A DNA stretch of 37,193 nt. It comes from Candidatus Saccharimonadota bacterium. Its GTDB lineage: Bacteria; Patescibacteriota; Saccharimonadia; Saccharimonadales; Saccharimonadaceae. Positions 21,417-29,967 of this stretch are shown in pieces. The position numbers and the translations under genes are program-made. Position 1 is the stretch's first letter; each line of letters starts with the position of its first letter. A model generated the notes under the pieces. The model did not search any database. It was not told the origin of the DNA and saw only the letters and a program-made list of their open reading frames with translations. The DNA is taken from positions 1 to 37,193 of the forward strand of contig JAFWKY010000007.1 in NCBI GenBank assembly GCA_017514105.1. Reading direction: 5' to 3'.

Positions 21417-21818
21417 ATGAAAATTAGTTCCGAGCAAGAAATGTTACAATTCGGTAAACAATTCGGCGAGGCAATTGCCGACAGTATGGTTATTGAACTT
21501 ATCGGTGACGTTGGCGCCGGCAAGACCACCTTCGTTCGTGGTCTAGCCCAAGGTCTCGGTATTAAAGAACCTATCACTAGTCCAAGTTTCACAATTTCCA
21601 AAACATATGCTATTCCTTCTGGCGGTACACTCACGCACTATGATTTTTATCGCCTTTCAGACCCTGGACTTATGTCAGACGACCTACAAGAATCTATCAC
21701 AAATAGCAAAATCGTAATCGCTGAATGGGCAGATTCCGTCGCGAATATTCTGCCAAAAAATCGCACCACTATCCACATAAAATATAACGACGAAGGCTCA
21801 CGGGAGATAATATTATGA
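21417..21818 (+). CDS. tsaE: TsaE, ATPase of tRNA t6A synthesis
   Basis: The 133-residue P-loop ATPase works with TsaB and TsaD in making N6-threonylcarbamoyladenosine on ANN-decoding tRNAs. It has Walker A GDVGAGKTTFVRG (about residues 30-42), SPSFTISKTY, HYDFYRL and IAEWAD, all typical of the family. Length is normal. An ATG at 21417 is fixed by the TATAAT 6 nt upstream. Its stop overlaps the tsaB start (ATGA). Confidence 0.95.
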   Translation: MKISSEQEMLQFGKQFGEAIADSMVIELIGDVGAGKTTFVRGLAQGLGIKEPITSPSFTISKTYAIPSGGTLTHYDFYRLSDPGLMSDDLQESITNSKIVIAEWADSVANILPKNRTTIHIKYNDEGSREIIL

Positions 21819-22147
21819 AACTATACCTAGACACTAGTACGCCTACCACCATCCTAAAATGCGACGACCAAACCTACGAATGGGAATCTGGTCGCAATCT
21901 AGCCGAGCAACTACTCGCCTTCATACACGAAAAACTTCAAGAAAATCACGCCGACTGGCACGACATCACAGAAATCACTTTCATGTCCGGTCCAGGTTCT
22001 TTTACCGGACTTCGTATTGGAGCCAGTGTTGTCAACACTTTAGCCCACGAACTAAATATCCCACTCAAAAATCACAAAGGCGAACAGTTGAAAATCATTA
22101 TTCCCGATTACGGCCACGCGGCGAATATCTCAAAGCCACGGAAATAG
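21815..22147 (+). CDS. tsaB: Short TsaB-like protein
   Basis: This 110-residue protein matches the N-terminal ASKHA half of TsaB: MKLYLDTSTPTTIL, then FMSGPGSFTGLRIGAS at about residues 57-71, the family signature. Normal TsaB has 210-230 residues; the second half is absent, and the reading frame closes with a short basic tail. TsaB is a non-catalytic partner of TsaD, and the N-terminal half forms much of that interface, so a minimal form could still work. The last 50 bp overlap the convergent gene at 22098-23228. It is coupled to tsaE by ATGA. Confidence 0.82.
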   Translation: MKLYLDTSTPTTILKCDDQTYEWESGRNLAEQLLAFIHEKLQENHADWHDITEITFMSGPGSFTGLRIGASVVNTLAHELNIPLKNHKGEQLKIIIPDYGHAANISKPRK

Positions 22148-23228
22148 AAATTATCGTTATAGCCATCAATACCACTACAATTGCAACTAGAGCAATTGTG
22201 GATGCTACCATCGCACTACTTTTATTCGGACCCTCTACTAAACTTTCGCCTAGCGGCGCAATATATGATGGATTTGTTGGGTCATACGCGACTTCCACAC
22301 TATCACCCTTTGCTAGAGTGGAATCTTTCGTAAGATTCAATACCATTTTTGAGAACCTCACATTAAATACTGAGTCCACACTATCGCGATCTGCATGAAA
22401 AATTCTCACGACAGCACCAGTATCGCACGTCAACTTAACACCAGTATATGCCATTTCTTCACCATCCACAGCAGAATAAACTTCACCTTCGTTATTAATC
22501 TTAAACCTTGCTGTAGTAGCATCATGTACGCCACCCATATCAATCACGATTTTGTCACCAACATACACCCAAGTATCATCATCGGCATAAATGCTAAATT
22601 CTTCGTTTCCGTCCGCCAACACCTGCACTGGCACGCCAAGATTGAATGTGAACAAATGATTATTTCCATCACGATTCACTGCCTCGTCTGGCACCGAAAT
22701 ACTATTCAATGGATAAAATTCATTATTTTCGTAACTAAAACTCGCAGTGCTTTTGTTGAACTTCAAGCCGAGCGTTCCAGCGTATGCTTTGCTTTTGCCG
22801 TCCACCGCACTAAACCACCTAGTAAAATTATCTCCTTTGACGCCACGATTAGGAATATGGCTTCCACCGTTTGCCTCCGGAAGATATTCCTTATTCAAAA
22901 CCGGTGCAACAATTTCAGTTTCTATATTTTTATTATAATAGCCACATTTTGACCACTCAAATTGACGCTCGCTTAGTGCACCAACCATGCCAGCATCATA
23001 CAAATCTACGCATTCATCCGCGACTTGATCGTAATACAAAATCGGCACAGACACCACAGTGTCGTTCTCTACGTCGGCACTCGCCAAAATCGCATCCGCT
23101 TGGCTACGACTAATCTCCGTCCTAAGTTCCCCCATTGTTTGCGACAAGTTGAAAAGCGCCACCGAGAGAGCAATCATAGAAAGCACCGGTACAACAGTAC
23201 AGACTATAGGAATTATTTTCCTGCGCAT
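22098..23228 (-). CDS. Membrane protein with a fibro-slime/PA14-like domain
   Basis: The 376-residue protein has an N-terminal signal anchor (about residues 8-28), an extracellular region and a C-terminal transmembrane helix (about 343-364). The extracellular domain matches the fibro-slime (PA14-related) fold: EWSKCGYYNK, LFTFNL, then FSIYADDDTWVYVGDKIVID (211-230), MGGVHDATTA and VVRIFHADRDSVDSVFNVRFS. PA14-like domains bind carbohydrate in many adhesins, and the aspartate-rich DDD loop suggests calcium. Host glycan binding is a reasonable inference. It is leaderless: TATAAT (23235-23240), 6 nt, ATG. It converges on and overlaps tsaB by 50 bp. Confidence 0.78.
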   Translation of the reverse strand: MRRKIIPIVCTVVPVLSMIALSVALFNLSQTMGELRTEISRSQADAILASADVENDTVVSVPILYYDQVADECVDLYDAGMVGALSERQFEWSKCGYYNKNIETEIVAPVLNKEYLPEANGGSHIPNRGVKGDNFTRWFSAVDGKSKAYAGTLGLKFNKSTASFSYENNEFYPLNSISVPDEAVNRDGNNHLFTFNLGVPVQVLADGNEEFSIYADDDTWVYVGDKIVIDMGGVHDATTARFKINNEGEVYSAVDGEEMAYTGVKLTCDTGAVVRIFHADRDSVDSVFNVRFSKMVLNLTKDSTLAKGDSVEVAYDPTNPSYIAPLGESLVEGPNKSSAMVASTIALVAIVVVLMAITIISISVALRYSPRGRNRE

Positions 23229-23234
23229 AATTAA

Positions 23235-23240
23235 ATTATA
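23235..23240 (-). promoter_or_regulatory. Leaderless -10 promoter of the fibro-slime-domain gene
   Basis: TATAAT on the minus strand lies 6 nt before the ATG at 23228. There is no TG extension (ATA precedes it) and no clear -35. Confidence 0.55.
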
Positions 23241-23242
23241 TA

Positions 23243-23833
23243 TTATTTTATAATTTCGTCAATAATACCGTATTCTTTTGCCTCTTCGGCGCTCATCCAG
23301 TTATCACGATCCATATCTTTTTCTACTTGTGCAAGGCTCTTACCAGTATTCTTTGCAAAAATCTCTGCAAGACGCTTTTTTAGGAAAATACCTTCCTTCA
23401 ACATAATTTCCTGATCAGTAATTTTGCCTTCCGTACCAGACGATGGCTGATGAATCATAATGCGCGCATTTGGCAACACATAACGCTTACCCTTAGCACC
23501 ACAAGAAAGTAACATCGCTCCCATAGATGCTTGCAAGCCAATGCCTATTGTCTCTACGTCAGGCTCAATGTAATTCATCGTGTCTATAATTGCAAGTCCA
23601 TCATACACGCTTCCGCCAGGAGAATTAATATACAACTTAATCGGTTTCTTCGGATCTTCGTGTGCCAGATATAGTAGTTGCGCCACTACCAAATTGGCCG
23701 TATGCGAATTTACGTCTTCGCCGAGGAACACAATTCTATCATTCAAAAGACGCGAATAAATATCATACGCCCGCTCGCCTTTATTTGTTTCTTCTACCAC
23801 AGTTGGTACTAAATAATCGCCAGGTTTTTTCAT
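23243..23833 (-). CDS. clpP: ATP-dependent Clp protease proteolytic subunit ClpP
   Basis: The 196-residue serine protease forms the barrel that degrades substrates unfolded by ClpC. The catalytic triad is intact: S103 in [12 protein letters not shown]128 in IMIHQPSS, D177 in [21 protein letters not shown] forms the oxyanion-side strand. Length is normal. It follows clpC after a single nucleotide, with AAAGGAG 4 nt before the ATG inside the end of clpC, so both subunits come from one mRNA under HrcA/CIRCE control. Confidence 0.98.
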   Translation of the reverse strand: MKKPGDYLVPTVVEETNKGERAYDIYSRLLNDRIVFLGEDVNSHTANLVVAQLLYLAHEDPKKPIKLYINSPGGSVYDGLAIIDTMNYIEPDVETIGIGLQASMGAMLLSCGAKGKRYVLPNARIMIHQPSSGTEGKITDQEIMLKEGIFLKKRLAEIFAKNTGKSLAQVEKDMDRDNWMSAEEAKEYGIIDEIIK

Positions 23834-23834
23834 A

Positions 23835-26303
23835 TTACTCCTTTACTAATTTTAATTTACCTTTACTGAGTTTCAAAGTTGGAATATCGCCCTTCGTGAG
23901 TTCCTCCGCAATAATTGCTTCTGACAGTAACGATTCTACTTCGTCCTCAATTTCCCTGCGAAGCGGCCTTGCGCCATTCTTCGGATCATAACCTTTCTGA
24001 ATCAAATATTCCTTTGCCTTCTCATCAACTTTCAGACCAATTCCTTTTGTCGCCAATCTCTTTTTGAGATCATTAATCAAATTGTCAAAAATTTTCTCCA
24101 CATTCTTTTTGGTCAATGCATGAAATACGAGTATATTATCCAAACGATTAATAAGTTCCGGACGCATAACTTTCTTTAACGCTTTCATCGCATAAGACTT
24201 ATTTTCTTCATATTCTTCCGCCAACGCTTTTTTGTCTTTCGCAGTTTTTGCAGTAAAGCCCAATTCACTTTCGCGATACATGTCCGCCGAACCAAGATTA
24301 GATGTTAGGATAACAATTGTATTATTAAATTTAATTTTATTGCCCTGACCATCCGTCAGTATTCCATCCTCCAAAATTTGCAATAACAAGTTAAACACAT
24401 CTGGATGCGCTTTTTCTATCTCGTCAAATAGAATCACCGAATATGGCTTGCGTCGTACGGCTTCAGTCAATTTACCACCATCATCATAACCGATATATCC
24501 AGCCGGCGCGCCCACAAGACGCGATACATTATGCTTCTCGCCGAACTCACTCATATCAATTTTTACAAGCGCGTTTTCGCCGCCAAACACTTCGCGAGCA
24601 ATCACGCGAGCAAGTTCAGTCTTGCCCACACCAGTTGGTCCCATGAAAAGGAACGAGCCAATTGGTCTGCGCGAATCAGCAATACCACTCCTGCCACGAC
24701 GAATCGCCTTTGCCACCGCATCAATCGCTTCATCCTGACCAATTACCGATTTCTTCAACTCGTCTTCCAGATTCATTAACATTTTCATTTCACTACCATG
24801 TACTTTTGAAACCGGAATACCAGTCTTCAATGATACAGCCGTAGCCAAATTTTCTTCAGTCAGAACCGGAGTTTCTTCATCTTTTACGCCAGCCTTTTCA
24901 AGTTTTTTAATTTCCTCTTCTAGTTTTGCTAGTTCGGTCTTATAGTTTGCGGCTTTTTCGTAATCTTCCTTTTCGGCAGCATCCGCAATCTTCTCTCCAA
25001 GCGATGATTTTTCAATCTTCATCTTCTTGTATTTACCACCGCCTTTTTTGTCTGCCGCTACCTTCGCAATTGCTGACGCCTCATCAATAATATCAATAAT
25101 CTTATCCGGCATAAATCTGTCATTTATATAACGCTGACCCATCGTAATTGCTGTACTTAGAATCTCATCCGGAATTACTACGCCATGATGTTTTTCATAA
25201 TGTCCCTTAATTCCCTTAAGAATCCTTAGTGTTACCGTCGCCGAAGGTTCTTCCACCATCACAGTTTGGAATCTGCGACTAAGCGCCTTGTCTTTTTCAA
25301 TACTTTTGCGATATTCGTCCAAAGTCGTCGCACCAATCAAATTGAGTGAGTTCCTTGCAAGTGCTGGCTTCAAAATATTCGCCGCATCCATCGTACCTTC
25401 CGAAGAACCAGCGCCACAAAGCAAATGCAATTCGTCAATAAATAGCAAAATTGTATCGTCCGCAATTGCCTCGTCAATTACCCCTTTAATACGCTCTTCA
25501 AAATCACCACGGAACTTTGCACCGGCCACTAGGCTAGACAAATCTACTTGCCAAATATGCTTGCCGATCAAACTCCCCGGCACTTCATTCTTGACGATTC
25601 TCGTAGCTAATCCTTCCACAATTGCCGTTTTACCCACACCAGCTTCACCAATTAACACAGGGTTAGATTTTGTTCTGCGGCTTAAGACCGTTACCACACG
25701 CTCAATTTCATTCTCACGTCCAATCACTGTGTCTAGTTTTCCCGCACGCGCTTCCTCGGTCAAATCTTTTCCGTACCGTTTCAAAAACCGGAGATCTGAA
25801 TTTTTTACATATTTTGCTTTTTCGGCTTTTAATTTTTCGTCTTTTGTTTGTTCTTCTACAAGTTTCTCAATATCATCAAGCAACTTTTCGTTGTCTACTT
25901 TCAAACCTTGTAAGATTAACGAAGCACGCGAATTCGGCTGGCTGAGAAGTGCATATAATATATGCTCTGTTCCAATTACCGACAAACCTTCTTCATGAGT
26001 AAAATTCTGCGCCATGCGAAGCGTCAAAATCACCGATTCCGACAACGACATCATCGCCATATCGCTACCAGGCACTTCTACCGCGGCCTTATTCAAGGCT
26101 TTTTCTATCTCTTCCAGTGTCGCACCTTCTTCACGAATCATTTTTGCGGCCGTACAAGTATCAATCGCCATTAGCCCCAAGAGCAAATGTTCCGTACTCA
26201 TATAGCCATTGTTATACCTCTTACTATAATAGTCTGCCTTCTGCAACGCAAACCGCGCATTTTCAGACAATTTATTCATTATTTCACTAAATTCTGCTTG
26301 CAT
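23835..26303 (-). CDS. clpC: ClpC AAA+ unfoldase
   Basis: This 822-residue Hsp100 feeds ClpP. Domains: double Clp-N (1-150, [26 protein letters not shown]), AAA-1 with Walker [10 protein letters not shown] and LFIDELH, a UVR-type coiled insert ([21 protein letters not shown]) that separates ClpC from ClpA/ClpB, AAA-2 with [12 protein letters not shown] and LFDEIEKAH, and the C-terminal D2-small domain ([20 protein letters not shown]). The start at 26303 (MQAEFSEIM) is fixed by TGC-TATAAT 6 nt upstream; an ATG at 26333 lies inside the CIRCE element. Heads the clpC-clpP operon. Confidence 0.97.
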   Translation of the reverse strand: MQAEFSEIMNKLSENARFALQKADYYSKRYNNGYMSTEHLLLGLMAIDTCTAAKMIREEGATLEEIEKALNKAAVEVPGSDMAMMSLSESVILTLRMAQNFTHEEGLSVIGTEHILYALLSQPNSRASLILQGLKVDNEKLLDDIEKLVEEQTKDEKLKAEKAKYVKNSDLRFLKRYGKDLTEEARAGKLDTVIGRENEIERVVTVLSRRTKSNPVLIGEAGVGKTAIVEGLATRIVKNEVPGSLIGKHIWQVDLSSLVAGAKFRGDFEERIKGVIDEAIADDTILLFIDELHLLCGAGSSEGTMDAANILKPALARNSLNLIGATTLDEYRKSIEKDKALSRRFQTVMVEEPSATVTLRILKGIKGHYEKHHGVVIPDEILSTAITMGQRYINDRFMPDKIIDIIDEASAIAKVAADKKGGGKYKKMKIEKSSLGEKIADAAEKEDYEKAANYKTELAKLEEEIKKLEKAGVKDEETPVLTEENLATAVSLKTGIPVSKVHGSEMKMLMNLEDELKKSVIGQDEAIDAVAKAIRRGRSGIADSRRPIGSFLFMGPTGVGKTELARVIAREVFGGENALVKIDMSEFGEKHNVSRLVGAPAGYIGYDDGGKLTEAVRRKPYSVILFDEIEKAHPDVFNLLLQILEDGILTDGQGNKIKFNNTIVILTSNLGSADMYRESELGFTAKTAKDKKALAEEYEENKSYAMKALKKVMRPELINRLDNILVFHALTKKNVEKIFDNLINDLKKRLATKGIGLKVDEKAKEYLIQKGYDPKNGARPLRREIEDEVESLLSEAIIAEELTKGDIPTLKLSKGKLKLVKE

Positions 26304-26309
26304 ACCCCT

Positions 26310-26315
26310 ATTATA
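26310..26315 (-). promoter_or_regulatory. Leaderless extended -10 promoter of clpC-clpP
   Basis: TGC-TATAAT on the minus strand is followed by 6 nt and the clpC ATG at 26303. The CIRCE operator begins 5 bp upstream of the hexamer. Confidence 0.75.
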
Positions 26316-26320
26316 GCAAA

Positions 26321-26347
26321 TTAGCACTCCCATTGCAAGAGTGCTAA
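26321..26347. promoter_or_regulatory. CIRCE operator (HrcA binding site)
   Basis: TTAGCACTC (26321-26329), nine bases, then GAGTGCTAA (26339-26347) match the CIRCE consensus at every arm position. CIRCE is bound by the heat-shock repressor HrcA. Here it covers the -35/spacer region upstream of the clpC -10, so repression by blocking polymerase is expected, with release under heat or misfolding stress. The hrcA gene is not in the window. Confidence 0.95.
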
Positions 26348-26367
26348 TTCATGATTTTAACCTTGTT

Positions 26368-27201
26368 TTAATTTCCAACAACTACGTTATTCGCATGTAG
26401 CCAACCTTCTACCGAACCACCATCTAAATATTCGCCGTTAGTAGGCGCAACACGCATTATGCCGCCGTTTTTTATAAAATCATCAATTGGATCCGTTACC
26501 ATATATTCTTGGTCTTTTGGTCCGAAATCATGCTCATCTACGTATTTTATTATTTCCGAAAGCAAATCTGGCGTCATAATATATTTTGATACGTTAATCA
26601 GATTTGATGGGGATTCTTCTGGAGTTGGTTTTTCCACTACACCAACCAAATTGCCGTTTTCAGCGGAAAGAACTCCGTATTTTTCTACTTTTTCGCGTGG
26701 TATTTCTACGCCCAAAATTGCTGAATGTTTGCCATTTTCTGAAGCCTTGATTAGAGCTTCTGCTGCAGATTCTCCGCCTGGATTCCAGACAAAATCATCT
26801 CCCATAAATACTAAAACTGGCTCGTTGATACGATATTCATTTACCACCATTGCAATCGGCACTGCGGTACCGTATTTTGCTGAAGGGTCCTGCACCGTAT
26901 AATGAATAGTGACGTCGTCTGGCAGAGTTTTTGCCAATTTTAATCTATCTTCTTTGCCGCGCTCAATCAGATATTTATTAAGCGCCAAATTGTCTTTGTA
27001 GTACTCCTTTACCTGACATGGTTCAGAATCTGAAATCACCATATAGATATCTTTCACGCCGGCCTTGATTAACTCCTGCACCGAATAATCTACAAGTGGA
27101 CGATTCCCGACGGGTAGCATTGATTTTTCAATAATTTTAGTAATTGGTAGACGTCTGGTTCCCCATCCAGCAACCGGAACGATGGCTTTCGTAATACTCA
27201 T
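26368..27201 (-). CDS. galU: UTP--glucose-1-phosphate uridylyltransferase
   Basis: The 277-residue nucleotidyltransferase makes UDP-glucose for glycolipids, wall polymers or glycosylation. N-terminal signature: IVPVAGWGTRRLPITKIIEKSMLP, the GalU form of the GXGTR nucleotide loop. It is followed by RPLVDYSVQELIKAGV, PVLVFMGDDF (metal-binding aspartate region), GVVEKPTPEESPSNLINVSKYI and the C-terminal GEYLDGGSVEGWLHAN. The W-R version of the loop (usually GLGTRFLP) is slightly unusual. The extended -10 TGA-TATAAT (27211-27216) lies 9 nt from the ATG. The stop is 20 bp from the clpC CIRCE element, with no obvious terminator between. Confidence 0.94.
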   Translation of the reverse strand: MSITKAIVPVAGWGTRRLPITKIIEKSMLPVGNRPLVDYSVQELIKAGVKDIYMVISDSEPCQVKEYYKDNLALNKYLIERGKEDRLKLAKTLPDDVTIHYTVQDPSAKYGTAVPIAMVVNEYRINEPVLVFMGDDFVWNPGGESAAEALIKASENGKHSAILGVEIPREKVEKYGVLSAENGNLVGVVEKPTPEESPSNLINVSKYIMTPDLLSEIIKYVDEHDFGPKDQEYMVTDPIDDFIKNGGIMRVAPTNGEYLDGGSVEGWLHANNVVVGN

Positions 27202-27262
27202 AATATCTAAATTATATCATATACCAATTAAGTAGGATAATATATCTCACCCAAGCAGACCA

Positions 27263-27598
27263 CTATTTCCCAATTCCCAACGCCTCATCGCTCAAAGCAT
27301 TAGTATCAAAAGGCTTCTCATACCCTTTTAATCCATCCACCTCCACTTGCATTTTTTCCAAATATTCGGTCAAAACTTCTTTCGTTACTGGCCCAGTTTT
27401 TTCAAATTCATACAAGCCTTCTTCAGTTTCTTCTTCCTCCTCTTTTTCTTCCTCATCAGGCAAATAACCAGGACGTGACCTATCTAGATAAATATCGCCC
27501 GAATAATGATACATCGCCAGCGACACGCTAGTAGAAGCAAGGGCCACGATCGCTGCCGCTATCCCCAAAATCACCAAATTACGTCCGCCCTTCGTCAT
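27263..27598 (-). CDS. Hypothetical small membrane protein with acidic linker
   Basis: The 111-residue protein has a basic N terminus, one transmembrane helix (about residues 8-29), a Glu-rich linker (about 47-65) and a short soluble tail. No family is recognised and there are no cysteines. It overlaps the upstream secreted-protein gene by 4 bp, so the two are coupled and may act together at the cell surface. Confidence 0.6.
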   Translation of the reverse strand: MTKGGRNLVILGIAAAIVALASTSVSLAMYHYSGDIYLDRSRPGYLPDEEEKEEEEETEEGLYEFEKTGPVTKEVLTEYLEKMQVEVDGLKGYEKPFDTNALSDEALGIGK

Positions 27599-28095
27599 TT
27601 CAGTTCGTCCTTCAATTTCGTTACCAATTTTACTTGCTTGTTCGTAAGCTCGTTCATTTTTGCAACATCTTGGTTGACCGTTTCGCGTTTTTCTCTCGCA
27701 ATTTTCAATTTATCATAAAATTTTTGCGGCTCAGTTTTGCAATCAATACCAACCAACTCTTCCAAAGCCTGTTGATAAACAATATAATCACTAATAAACA
27801 CCGTCCGTCTATCCACAAACTGTTCTTGATTCGCAATCAATGCTGTATCAGAAATATTATTCTCCACTAGACGTACATTGAGCGGCGTAATAAATTTTGT
27901 CAAAATTGATTCATAATATCTACCCAAATACACACGAATTCGCGAATCCTCACGCTGCACCGCGTGAAGACTATCTTTGATTGCACTACAATTATCCACG
28001 ATGGTTATTTTTTGCGTCGTAGAAATCTCCGCCGCCGACACTGGCACGCTCGCAAAACTCAAACCCAAAGCCAAAACCAAGGCAATCTTCCTCAT
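27595..28095 (-). CDS. Hypothetical secreted helical protein
   Basis: The 166-residue protein has a clear signal peptide (residues 1-22, cleavage after VSAAE) and a mostly helical, charged mature part. The C terminus (about 120-166, KFYDKLKIAREKRETVNQDVAKMNELTNKQ) looks like a coiled coil. Two cysteines (NCSAIKD and GIDCKTE) may pair. Family unknown. It is leaderless (TGA-TATAAT, 28102-28107, 6 nt, ATG) and coupled to the 27263-27598 gene by a 4-bp overlap. Confidence 0.62.
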   Translation of the reverse strand: MRKIALVLALGLSFASVPVSAAEISTTQKITIVDNCSAIKDSLHAVQREDSRIRVYLGRYYESILTKFITPLNVRLVENNISDTALIANQEQFVDRRTVFISDYIVYQQALEELVGIDCKTEPQKFYDKLKIAREKRETVNQDVAKMNELTNKQVKLVTKLKDELK

Positions 28096-28101
28096 ACACT
28101 C

Positions 28102-28107
28102 ATTATA
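28102..28107 (-). promoter_or_regulatory. Leaderless extended -10 promoter
   Basis: TGA-TATAAT on the minus strand is followed by 6 nt and the ATG at 28095. Confidence 0.66.
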
Positions 28108-28131
28108 TCACAAACAAAATCAACAAATCAT

Positions 28132-29913
28132 CTAGTTTCGCTTTAGCATCACAGTAAAAGCCTCGCTCGGAATATCAATTTTTCCAAATCTCTTCATCCT
28201 AGCCTTACCACGTTTTTGTTTCTCCAATAGTTTTGCCTTGCGATCACGGTCACCAGTATGAATCTTCACCGTCACATCCTTACGATAAGCGCCAATTGTT
28301 TCGCGTGCAATAATTCTTGCACCAATCGCCGCCTGGAGTGCCACTTCCCAGTTTTGTCGCGGAATCACTTCTTTTAATTTCTTCGTGGTTTCTCGCCCAA
28401 TTGCATCTGCCTCGGATCTGTGACACATTACCGAAAGTGCATCAATCTTATGCCCGCCAACCAAAAAGTCTACTCTCACCAAATCTTCCGCTCTGTAACC
28501 ATTCAATTCGTAATTAAACGAAGCATATCCACTCGTTGCAGATTTCAACTGATCATAAAAATCCGTCAGCAAATTTGCCATCGGTGCCTCAAAATCAATT
28601 ACTGCACGTTCTTCAATATATGACAAATTAGTTTGATGACCACGTTTTTCATTAATCAGATTTAGCACATTTCCTATCATCTGCTTCGGCAAAATTATCT
28701 CGCCTTTCACCCACGGCTCGCGTATTTCACTGATTTCCGAAACATCCGGCAAATCTGCCGCAGATTTTATCTCCCGAATTTCGCCATTCGCCATCACTAC
28801 TTCATAATTCGTAGACGGATTAGTAACAATGAGGTCTAGTCCGAACTCCCGTTCCAAACGCTCCTTAATGATATCCATGTGGAGTAACCCCAAAAATCCA
28901 ATTCTTAGTCCAAATCCCAGTACCGGCGAATTCTCTGGCTCATATTTTAACGCCGAGTCCGACAGGGCCAACTTCTCAATCGCCTCTTTCAAATCTTTAT
29001 ATTGATCATTGGATACTGGGAAAAATCCCGCATAAACAAATGGCAAAACATTCTTGTATCCCGGAAGCGCTTCATCCGCTGGACGCTTGGCTAGAGTTAC
29101 CGTATCACCCACACGTGCTTCACGCGTAGATTTCAAATTCGTCACAATATAACCAATTTCACCCTGTGACAACTCTTCGCGTGGTGACATTTTTGGTGTC
29201 AAAACACCAACTTCCAGCGCCAAACCTTTCGTATCCGCTGCCATCATTTTTATTTCAGAATTCTTTGGGATTTTTCCATCAAAAATCCTCACATATAGCA
29301 CTACGCCACGATAATCATCAAAATACGAGTCAAAAATCAATGCGCGTGTCGGCGAAACTAAATCCTTTTTTTCTGAAGAAAAAATAGGTTTAGTTTCAAC
29401 CACCCTATCAAGGATTTTTTCTACTCCAAACCCCGTTTTACCAGACGCTTCGATTATATCCTCCCGTTTGCACCCAAGTAGATTTATTATCTGCGCCGCC
29501 ACGCCTTCCACATCTGCCGCCGGCAAATCAACTTTATTAATCACTGGAATGATCGTTAAGTCTTGCTCTATCGCTAGATACACATTCGCGAGAGTTTGCG
29601 CCTGAATCCCTTGCGTCGCATCCACTACCAATACCGCAATTTCTACCGCCTGCAAACTACGCGACACCTCATAAGAAAAATCCACGTGCCCAGGTGTATC
29701 TATCAAATTAAGCGTGTATCCCTTCCACTGCATCGTCACCGGTGCCAATTTTATCGTAATTCCCTTTTCGCGTTCTAGTTCCATGGAATCAAGAAGTTGC
29801 GCTTTCATCTCACGCTTTTCCACCGTCCCAGTTAATTCCATCATCCTATCCGCAATTGTGGACTTCCCATGATCAATATGCGCAATAATACAAAAATTAC
29901 GAATCTTGTCCAT
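28132..29913 (-). CDS. lepA: Elongation factor 4 (LepA)
   Basis: The 593-residue ribosome-binding GTPase is implicated in back-translocation and 30S biogenesis. P-loop AHIDHGKST (residues 10-18), DTPGHVDFSYEVSRSL (G3), NKVDLPAAD (G4). The LepA-specific C-terminal domain includes NWEVALQAAIGARIIARETI and ends with the basic KQKRGKARMKRFG. The start at 29913 (MDKIRNFCII) is chosen because TGT-TATAAT (29921-29926) lies 7 nt upstream; an ATG at 29952 would lie inside the pnp terminator. Confidence 0.97.
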   Translation of the reverse strand: MDKIRNFCIIAHIDHGKSTIADRMMELTGTVEKREMKAQLLDSMELEREKGITIKLAPVTMQWKGYTLNLIDTPGHVDFSYEVSRSLQAVEIAVLVVDATQGIQAQTLANVYLAIEQDLTIIPVINKVDLPAADVEGVAAQIINLLGCKREDIIEASGKTGFGVEKILDRVVETKPIFSSEKKDLVSPTRALIFDSYFDDYRGVVLYVRIFDGKIPKNSEIKMMAADTKGLALEVGVLTPKMSPREELSQGEIGYIVTNLKSTREARVGDTVTLAKRPADEALPGYKNVLPFVYAGFFPVSNDQYKDLKEAIEKLALSDSALKYEPENSPVLGFGLRIGFLGLLHMDIIKERLEREFGLDLIVTNPSTNYEVVMANGEIREIKSAADLPDVSEISEIREPWVKGEIILPKQMIGNVLNLINEKRGHQTNLSYIEERAVIDFEAPMANLLTDFYDQLKSATSGYASFNYELNGYRAEDLVRVDFLVGGHKIDALSVMCHRSEADAIGRETTKKLKEVIPRQNWEVALQAAIGARIIARETIGAYRKDVTVKIHTGDRDRKAKLLEKQKRGKARMKRFGKIDIPSEAFTVMLKRN

Positions 29914-29920
29914 AGCACAT

Positions 29921-29926
29921 ATTATA
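29921..29926 (-). promoter_or_regulatory. Near-leaderless extended -10 promoter of lepA
   Basis: TGT-TATAAT on the minus strand lies 7 nt before the ATG at 29913, directly behind the pnp terminator. Confidence 0.65.
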
Positions 29927-29938
29927 ACATAATTCACC

Positions 29939-29966
29939 AAAAAACTCCCCATTAGGGGAGTTTTTT
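29939..29966 (-). terminator. Intrinsic terminator of pnp
   Basis: AAAAAACTCCCC (29939-29950) pairs perfectly with its complement at 29955-29966 around ATTA. The minus-strand RNA ends in six U. It starts 2 bp after the pnp stop. Confidence 0.9.
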
Positions 29967-29967
29967 G

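Noticed and set aside
21815-21818. Alternative genetic code (UGA as glycine)
   Set aside because: TGA ends several conserved genes at the expected length (tsaE, radA), and families do not continue through it.
23835-26333. clpC start at 26333
   Set aside because: This ATG-initiated extension lies inside the CIRCE operator and upstream of the -10; the ATG at 26303 fits both promoter and family alignment.
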